Under the pieces are notes generated by a model. That model had not been told where the DNA came from. It did not search any database and saw only the letters and a program-made list of their open reading frames with translations. The position numbers and the translations under genes were made by a program. A stretch of 64,000 nt of DNA, from NCBI GenBank assembly GCA_963921825.1, contig OY997592.1, positions 31,351,730 to 31,415,729 on the forward strand. Direction: 5' to 3'. This DNA is from Erodium maritimum (taxonomy: Eukaryota > Streptophyta > Magnoliopsida > Geraniales > Geraniaceae). This document shows, one piece after another, positions 57,001 through 64,000 of the stretch; positions within the stretch are counted from its first letter, which is position 1, and every line of letters begins with the position of its first letter.

Positions 57001-57009
57001 ATGATACCA
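57001..57009 (-). other. Primer-binding site of the gypsy element (initiator tRNA-Met)
   Basis: TGGTATCAT on the minus strand, immediately internal to the 5' LTR; eight of nine bases match the TGGTATCAG complement of the 3' end of plant initiator tRNA-Met. Confidence 0.8.
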
Positions 57010-57321
57010 CTATTAACAGTAGATTGCTAATCGATGAATATTGCGGCGTGAAAAAGGGATTAGGGTTGAGGTAGGAAGAAGAAGAAAAAGAAAAGAGGAG
57101 ATTGGAGAGACAAGAATAAAATGTGTAGAGTGAGAGAGATGTAGAAGGAGATGACATGGTCCTAAATCATGTCACTGATTTCTCATTATACAGGTTTAAA
57201 AAGACAAACAAACATAAAAAAGTCATGGGCTTGGCCAAAACAAGGCTCATTATAACTAATACGCATTAACATAAATGGTCAGGGTCCAAAATGACCCATG
57301 ACCCACAAGCAACCCTTAACA
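57010..57321 (-). repeat. 5' LTR of the gypsy element
   Basis: 312 bp, starting TGTTAAGGGTTGC on the minus strand; pairs with 21459-21767. Divergence between the two LTRs, roughly 10-15% by eye, indicates an old insertion. Confidence 0.85.
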
Positions 57322-58072
57322 CCCACCCCAAAATCTCAATTTCTAAGTAATCGCCGACGGCCAACACTGAATTTCAATGACCATAAAGGAGATCTGATTC
57401 ACCACTTCACTGCTTACACCAGAGGATAACAAGCACCCTCGGCCAGTATCAAAATCTGTTGCGTAACCTCTATATGGACCCCAAAGACAATGGGCGAAAC
57501 ACGATGGGGACATCAGAAAGATGCGACGACGGGAGAGGCTTGAGACACCAGGCCTCTGCGACTACTGGCCTCGAAACCTACAAGAAGTGAAATAGAGAAA
57601 GCAAAATAAAGGAGAAGAGGAGAGAGGACGCCAGTGGCACCCATGGCCATGAAGGACCACAAAGGCCACCGGCGGCTGAAAAACTAAAAGGATTTAGTTG
57701 CAAACTTGAGAAAAATGAGTGCGTAGAGATGTTATTGAAAATTCCTATGACCCTGATATCAAAATAAGATCTCTTAGCTGCCAAGAACATTTTGGTTAGG
57801 TTTTATAGGTGGAAATAGTTGTGTGAACATTTTGGTTGCATAATAGTTATATGCAATAACCTAGAAGTAAATTTCAAGAAACCAGTAGATAAAAGGAGCC
57901 ATCTTCATACCACCACCCTTTCTGTTCTTCCCATATGAAAACATGTAATTAATTTGCTATTCGTGCAAACTAAACTATGGAAATGAAAATATACAGCACA
58001 CAAATACACCCATTCTCCCAAAAATTGCAAAATAATGAAATTTTGAAGACTCTGAGCCTGAATTCAGTCAAA
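57322..58072. other. Retroposon-like flank and 3' flank of RABA4
   Basis: To about 57790 the sequence resembles the GC-balanced retroposon sequence at 62000-62700 and may be the other half of the one at 21036-21458. From 57800 it is ordinary AT-rich 3' flank and UTR of the Rab gene. No gene is seen. Confidence 0.4.
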
Positions 58073-60023
58073 TTAGGATGATTTACAGCACATGCTGCTC
58101 TTGGCTGGAATTTCTTGTGCAGGACCTGGGATGACAATCTTCTTGCCTTCAAGGGGGGCAGTTCCGATGCCTTGATTGTCGCCTGCAGATAGGGCCTTCT
58201 TGTTCACAATGTTGAAGATTTCTGTCAGCACTGTCAAAAAGGCAGTCTCCACATTTGTTGATTCCAATGCTGAGGTTTCCAAGAAAAATAGTCCTTCTGC
58301 CTGAGCAAATTCCTTGGCATCCTCTGTGGGAACTGCACGCTGGCTCTCGAGATCGCTCTTGTTCCCAATAAGGATGATGACGATGTTCTTGTCAGCATGA
58401 CTTCGCAACTCCTCCAACCAACGGGGTATGTGATCAAAAGTCTGGCGTTTGGTTATGTCGTAAACCAGCATTGCCCCAACAGCACCCCTGTAGTATGCAC
58501 TTGTAACTGCCCTGTAGCTGCTCATAATTAAAGGAAGAAAAAAAACATTATCAAGTTTCACAATTTCCAATATAGCAAGTTTTTTATTCTTAAACTGTTA
58601 TCAAGTTGGACTTAGCTAGGAGACAAGGGAAACCTAAAGAGAAGCATCACTGAATTTTTTTATACAATCAGAACAGATGTTTTTCTTCAAATAAGTGTAA
58701 CGATCACACTTCAAATGACATCAGCTGTAACAAGGGATGTATGATGTGCTCTTGTTCTTTTAAATTCTTTTTCCGGATCAAATTCCAACACTTGCAAAGC
58801 TAATTTTTCAATACCGATCATACAACTGAACTAGCTGGTCATTGACTACCATATTTTTACTCTAATGAACGCAATGCTTTTGAGTTAAACAAGGAGTTAT
58901 AGTGAGAGAGAAGAGATCTAATTTGATGTTCTTTATGTACCGTTTACTAAATCTGGCAGAAGAGAAGCTTACTCCAGATAAAATCCTACTTGTTTACACT
59001 AGAGATATTCATAGATCTTGTTAAGTTTGTAGTTGTGGATACACAGCATTCATAACTGTGCACAGTCCAGATCACCAGTGTTGAAGGTAGGTTACCAAGA
59101 TCATTTTAGTGTTTCCCTAAGACAATCCGTAAAGCCATTGGTCATTGTGTGATGTATGGTTTAGAAAAAATAGCTGACAATAATTTAGCCTACCAGATCC
59201 AGCTGTTAGCACAACACTTTACATGGAATATAGCCTAAGGCTATCCATAACGGGATCGAAACGGTTAGGTCTAATTCCAGTCGAATGGGTGGCAAAATAA
59301 AAAAAGTGGGCCTGATTCGTGAGAAAAAGTAGACTGAAATTATTTTTATATTATTTGGGCTACGTGGCGATTCTTCATAGGAGAATCGGGCTTCGACTCA
59401 CATAGATGGTCGGCAGATCCACAGACTCAGTTGGGTGTCGAATCGATGAAATCGTAGGTTTTGAGTTTTTTTTATCAAAAAGGTACCGAATCGACGGGCA
59501 AAAGCCTCCATTGCGGATAGTCTAAGAACCTTGAGAAGTATCACTCCAACTCAATTGAAGGAAGCCACAGCTCCACTACTGGTCAAGTCCAAAACCAATT
59601 GACTAAAATAGAAACAACCTCACACACTAGCATGAGTCCTGGGAGGTTTGAATTTCAATTGAAAACAGTAATGGAGGTTTCCAATCAATCCAGGAAACTA
59701 TTTGGAGCTAATTTTGAGATTAACCGAAAACAGATCCAAAACCAGGGTATGAATCTACAATGAGAATGAAAATGGTAACAAGAGTTATAATACCGTTCTT
59801 GACCAGCAGTGTCCCAGATCTGAGCCTTGACGCTCTTATGCTCGATAACGAGGGTCCGCGTCTGGAACTCGACTCCGATGGTAGCCTTGGAGTCCAAGCT
59901 GAACTCGTCGCGCGAGAAGCGAGCTAGTATCTGCGACTTGCCCACAGCCGAGTCGCCGATCAGCACAATCTTGAATACATAGTCTATCTTCTGCGATGCG
60001 TCTCCGTACCCTCCGCTCGCCAT
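58073..60023 (-). CDS. RABA4: Rab11-type small GTPase, RABA4 subfamily
   Basis: Two exons: 60023-59794 and 58517-58073 (GT-AG intron of 1276 bp splitting the Arg codon after GQE). The product is 224 residues. G-domain motifs are complete: P-loop GDSAVGKS (23-30), switch [10 protein letters not shown] (45-53), DTAGQE (71-76), NKSD (129-132) and ETSAL (157-161). The intron position in the switch II codon and the CCKSS C-terminus for double geranylgeranylation are typical of plant RABA proteins. QKIDYVFK near the start and the GKKIVIPG linker point to RABA4, which acts in trans-Golgi to plasma-membrane trafficking and polarised growth. An in-frame ATG at 60176 lies in the 5' UTR; the start at 60023 (MASGGYGD) matches the family. 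Confidence 0.95.
59239..59522. mobile_element. Tourist-like MITE in the RABA4 intron
   Basis: 284 bp, inverted ends GGCTATCCATAACG and CATTGCGGATAGTC, flanked by TAA (59236-59238, 59523-59525). The 3-bp TAA duplication and small size fit PIF/Harbinger-derived Tourist MITEs. Its end sequence differs from that of the larger PIF-like element at 3733, so it is another family. Confidence 0.65.
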
Positions 60024-60179
60024 TTTCGCCCGCAGATCGGAAACGGAGAGGGTTCGATTAGATCTCCGTTGGACTGACAGGAAGCTGAGAGTGAGAGGAT
60101 CAGACTTGGAAGCAAGAAAGCTACGGCTTTCTCTTTCTGGTGATATAGAGAAATGATTTCCTGCAAAGCCGACCATGGT

Positions 60180-60770
60180 ATTCAGACAGATGGCAGATTG
60201 TTTGTGATGTGGCGAGCATCTATTGGCTATCTTTTTGGTGATTGGCTAGTGTCAGGGTGTAATGTGCGCATGTCGCTGGTGTTGTCTGATTCCTTCCTAC
60301 ATTTTCCCACATCTTACCATGTGTTAATCACGACGGTTATCATGTGTGAATCACAACTATAGAAATTCTAATATAAATCATTTGTTAATCAAATTTGACG
60401 ACTCAATCTCTACTAATCACGATTTTACACAAGTTTCTTTTTCAAGGTTTGCAAGTCTTTGTGATCAATCTTACTACTTTGCATAAGCGAAATAAAGAGG
60501 CACAACAAAAACAAGAACGAAAAAACATAGAGATTTCACTCAAATGAGAGTTTTTTGGCATACACTGAAGTATAGAGTGACTCTACTATCTATATATTCT
60601 AATCTAATGTGTTATAATTAGAACTCTTGGTTGCATGAAAAAGGGAAAATCAAATTCAAAGTTTCTATTCAAATTGATGGAACAAGATTTTGGTCAATTT
60701 CATATTTAATAAACCAAAATCAACAAATTTTAAACAAAACTATCATAAAGGCTAGTTTTTCATCTCAGTT
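60180..60770. other. Upstream region of RABA4, no gene recognised
   Basis: Probable promoter and intergenic sequence upstream of the minus-strand Rab gene, moderately AT-rich, without ORFs or clear repeats. Confidence 0.5.
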
Positions 60771-60774
60771 GATG

Positions 60775-61770
60775 TTAAGAATACTAAAAAGTTCCTTCAA
60801 ATGAAAGACTCGTGGTACTGGAGGAATAGTAAAGATGGTTGTCTTTGTGTTAAAAAGACATTGATCCTTTTTTGGAAAAATTTGTGGAAATGTGAAATAC
60901 CACCTAAGGTGAAGAATTTGATATGGCGATTAGTGACCCATGCCCTTCCGCGAAGATGAATCTAAATAATCGCCATATTCAAGTGGAGTTTGTTTGCGAC
61001 ATGTGTGGTTTAAAGGAGACAGAGGAACACGTTTTTTCCATTGTCAAAGTACATGTTCCATAAGGTCTTCTTTTATAATTTACCTTCTTTTCATAATGTT
61101 GATTTAAAGTTTTGGTTTAAACTTTGTTGGGAAGTGTTGGATGTGTATGTGCTAAAATTGATTCTAGTGCTTTGTTGGGAAATTTGAAAGACGAGAAACT
61201 TGCGAATATAGGAAGGAAAGATCATAAATGAAATGATTCTTGTACTATGGAGACTGCGGAAGCACTTCTGAGAGATTGAACTTCATCGTAAATCATTTAC
61301 AAGAAAGGTTTTCAACTATTAGACAAGGAAACATGCGTTGGTCGAAACCAGAATGAGGTTCTCATCTACAAAAATGACGAAAGGGGGATTAAGGGAATAA
61401 AGGCCTTCACTTGGCCTCATCATACTAATCCAGAGTTGGTTGAGCTTATTTAATTAAAAGGAGGCATTAAAGTGGGCTAAGGATAATGAGTTGTTTACAG
61501 AACCCGTTGAGACGGACTATCATAATATGCACATGCGATCAACGGTAAGTTTTTAATGTTGTCTCCTATTAGTGGCCTAGTAAATGATTGCAGGTTCTTA
61601 CTTCAGAGTTTGTCGGGGTAAAGTTAAAGTTCATTTAAAGAGAAGCAAACATGGCTGCTCATTTTATTGCTAGAAATGCTCTTGCATGGGCCTTAGGTCT
61701 TTAGTCTAAAATGTTTATTCCGAATGTTTTGTCAGACGTTATATCTTTTGATCTTTATTAATAAAGTACG
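60775..61770 (+). pseudogene. LINE remnant: zinc-binding domain and RNase H
   Basis: Plus strand with frameshifts. It shows KNLWKCEIPPKVKNLIWRLV, then a zf-RVT-like MCGLKETEEHVF with missing residues, and at about 61620-61700 the end of a LINE RNase H (REANMAAHFIARNALAWA). This is the 3' portion of a plant L1 element in the opposite orientation to the one at 14602. It ends near an AATAAAGTACGATG sequence at 61760. Heavily decayed. Confidence 0.72.
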
Positions 61771-61789
61771 ATGCTTCTAAAAAACTAAA

Positions 61790-62715
61790 CAATTTTTTTA
61801 TTATTTTTCCCAATTTTTTTTTTGGTTTTTTTAAAAGAGAAATTTATTGAGGACTTTTAACTGCAAGATAAAGGCAAGTGAAAGGAAATACAATTAAAAG
61901 GGACTTCGTTGGGACAAACACAAGTCCAAAATGAAGAATGGACAAAAATTAATAATAATCATAACAATGGAAGAACAGGAAAAACACGAAAAGGCCAAAA
62001 TGCTAGACCACCAGAAAACGGCCCACCAAACGGCACCCTTGGACACGCACACGCCGCCCAGCCGCTCGACATCGGAAACGTGTTGCTCAATCCTTCGCAG
62101 GCCATACACTCCTCCCACAACCGGTTGAAGAAGCGAGACACAAGTCAAGCTTTAGCGAAATCACACAATCGGGGTAGAGGGCACACCCACCAGCACCGGC
62201 GAGCAATACTTTCAGCTTCAAATCAGAAACCTAACTCAAGTCAACACCTAAAATTGACCCATAGGAAGGGGAGAAAGATGACCAGTGGATCCCCATAACA
62301 CTACTGGAGTCCAATTATCTTCGTGCACAACAACCATTCATCATCGGAGTAACAAAGATCCACCGAAAAAACACGAACCACCTCTTACCCTCCTAGAAGA
62401 AGCCATTGGACCGAACTTAATGGTTACGAAGGAACGGTAACCCTCTGGTGGCCAACACCACCTGGAGTACCAGAGAAAAGAAGACGAAGCACAATCTCAC
62501 TGAAATCACCAACGGAAAAGAGGGAGATTATCATCATGATCGGTTCTCCAAACCTGGGAAGGGGGAAAATCAAACAATAGGGGACCCAAAAGGCGAGGGA
62601 AACCAAAGAGCCACCGACGACTTTGAATGGTAACCAAGAGGCACCATGAAGGCACCGGAGGAGGCAGAGAACTGAGGAGAGACGCAAGCTCTTAGGGTTA
62701 CTGAGAGAGACGATG
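61790..62715 (-). mobile_element. Retroposon-like sequence (LINE 3' region type)
   Basis: Starts with T-runs at 61796-61833 and TTTATTGAGGAC, typical of the 3' end of a minus-strand LINE copy, then GC-balanced sequence with no protein motif. Similar in style to 57322-57790. Boundaries and family are uncertain. Confidence 0.4.
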
Positions 62716-63382
62716 TTTTCTAAGTGATGTTTCGATATTTTATCATTTAAAGTGTTTTATTTTTTTTAATCTATATTATTATTGGCTTAAATAGATAGAA
62801 TCAAAATAATTTGCACAATTTTTGAAAATAACAATCATATTTTCATACAATGTCAAAAAATAAAGAATGTTTACTTGTAGTATTTTGATAACACAAAGAC
62901 AAGCTCTTAGAGTTCCAAGCAAAGCTTATAGCCAAAACAACTCTTGATCTTCCAAATCTAAATGCCAAAGCACTCATAAGCATGTACTCGGATCTTTCAA
63001 TCTATTTATTTTTCTCGGAATCAAGGACTTAAGTGGTCTAGTTTTTAATTTTCAAGGCGACAATTACAAAATAGAAAATCCATCCTTTGCGCTCTTGTAA
63101 TTGATAGTATTCTTCTCTCTTTCCTAAATAAATTGCTAATTTTTTCAACATTTTCTAGATTGTACCTTACTACTTTCACAAGTGATAACTCTACTACCCG
63201 AGTCTTTAAGTAAATATGACAAGAAATCGGAGTCTTTAGGTTTGTGTTATGACTTTGTTTATCATTTTGATCTCTTCCACCTGGTGTTAACTATTACATA
63301 ATTTGGTGCCCCATATACTTGTTATCTAATTCAATTAAGGAAGCCAATTTGATATGGTTGAGTCCAAATGATGAGTTAGTTC
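62716..63382. other. AT-rich intergenic sequence
   Basis: No ORF, no tandem repeats, no element ends recognised. Confidence 0.5.
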
Positions 63383-63745
63383 ACTACAAGGGTTTACAAC
63401 TTCTGTGACTACAGCATGGTGTCGCATAAGCTCAATATGGCGCCACAGAAGTTACATCAATTTCCTCTACGATGACATATCCTTGATCGTACTAAGTGAC
63501 CAAAAAACCTCCTCTACGACTACATGTATGTAGTCGTAGAGCTTACATGTCCTCTTCGACTACATACATGTAGTAGTAGATTTATAATTAAGGTAAAACC
63601 TCTACGGTTCCTTGATATTGTCGCAGAGCAATATTATGTAGTCGCAGAAGTTAAACGCAGAATTCAAAAAAATGTATTCATAAAACGTGCACCCAAACGT
63701 GCAAAACCTGTAAAAAAAAAATGTGCATCTAAATATCCGTAGTAG
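63383..63745 (+). mobile_element. CACTA-like terminus with subterminal repeats
   Basis: Begins CACTACAAGGGTTTAC, matching the CACTA superfamily end (CACTACAAGAA) in its first eight bases. Within 350 bp, motifs such as CTCTACGACTACAT and CTTCTGTGACTACA recur in both orientations (including CTACATGTATGTAGTCGTAG), as expected of transposase-binding subterminal repeats. The other end is not identified; the sequence runs into the MITE at 63761. Confidence 0.5.
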
Positions 63746-63760
63746 TTATATATATATATA

Positions 63761-64000
63761 GGGTAGCTATCCAGTAAAAACCACACTTATTGTGCAAACT
63801 ACGAACCAATCTAAGCCACAAGATGCGGTCAAAGTGACGTCAGTAGAGCGTGCGCGATGTTGACACTTGGCCGCTTCGCGCGCGCCTCTGCCCGCGCGCG
63901 TGATCGTGTTGACCACGCGCGCGCACAGTGCTGATCGTTTGCGCGCGCGAGTGCTGATAGTTTGGTATAAATGCAAACTATCAGCACTGTGCGCGCAAAC
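63761..64000. mobile_element. Second copy of MITE 2, cut by the window edge
   Basis: GGGTAGCTATCCAGTAAAAA followed by TTATTGTGCAAACTACGAAC and a GC-rich core, closely matching 10336-10733. Also preceded by a TATATA run. The copy continues beyond the window. Confidence 0.8.

Larger units (their letters stand above)
21459..57321 (-). mobile_element. Chromodomain Ty3/gypsy element, split by about 31 kb of nested insertions
   Basis: Two matching LTRs of about 310 bp face the same way (21459-21767 and 57010-57321). A primer-binding site complementary to initiator tRNA-Met lies inside the 5' LTR (TGGTATCAT on the minus strand, 57001-57009). A polypurine tract AAAGGGGAGGGCATT abuts the 3' LTR (21768-21783). 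Gene order on the minus strand is gag, protease (55461-56772), then RT, RNase H, integrase and chromodomain (24591-21784). Everything between 24592 and 55460 is inserted DNA. Short LTRs plus a chromodomain suggest the Reina lineage. No clean target duplication was found. Confidence 0.85.

Overview
The window is nuclear DNA from a flowering plant, most likely a eudicot. Two intact intron-bearing host genes give plant-specific family matches, most of the rest is plant-type transposable elements, and a plant pararetrovirus (Caulimoviridae, Florendovirus-like) is integrated. I cannot name the species.

Host genes. (1) 2954-13715, plus strand: a 15-exon gene for an 817-residue tRNA/mRNA cytosine-5 methyltransferase of the TRM4/NSUN2 family. 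Its introns hold a 2.4 kb PIF/Harbinger-like element with two intact SANT/Myb-like ORFs (intron 2), a Mutator-type MITE (intron 9), and a hAT-type element plus three inverted-repeat MITEs strung along a TA microsatellite (intron 10). (2) 58073-60023, minus strand: a two-exon RABA4-type Rab11 GTPase of 224 residues with a Tourist-like MITE in its intron.

Between the genes (about 14.6-57.8 kb) lies a deep nest of elements, many bounded by target-site duplications (TSDs). An L1-type LINE (14602-20716) is split by a solo LTR. Next to it a minus-strand chromodomain Ty3/gypsy element (LTRs 21459-21767 and 57010-57321) is split by about 31 kb. That insert contains, from outside in: a TIR element beginning and ending GTTCTAAAAAT; an unclassified segment; a solo LTR (25070-28257) and a copia solo LTR (28844-54478); a pair of inverted AT-rich arms; and, between the arms, the pararetrovirus (33318 to about 52650). 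The virus copy is itself broken by a LINE ORF1 retroposon, a hAT-type element and three more solo LTRs, one nested in another.

The virus copy retains coat protein, zinc knuckle, a decayed protease, reverse transcriptase, RNase H, a second ORF of unknown function, and a promoter region with a 156-bp tandem duplication. It is defective, with stops, frameshifts, insertions and no recognisable movement protein. Its left end falls at the position equivalent to the predicted transcription start of the right-hand promoter, and its right end repeats about 270 bp of leader, which is the layout of a pregenomic RNA.

The flanks carry a truncated copia element (955-2455), LINE remnants (60.8-62.7 kb), a CACTA-like terminus (63383) and a second copy of one intron MITE at the right edge. 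The host genes appear unrelated in function. The main biological content is the layered history of insertions and the structure of the endogenous virus.
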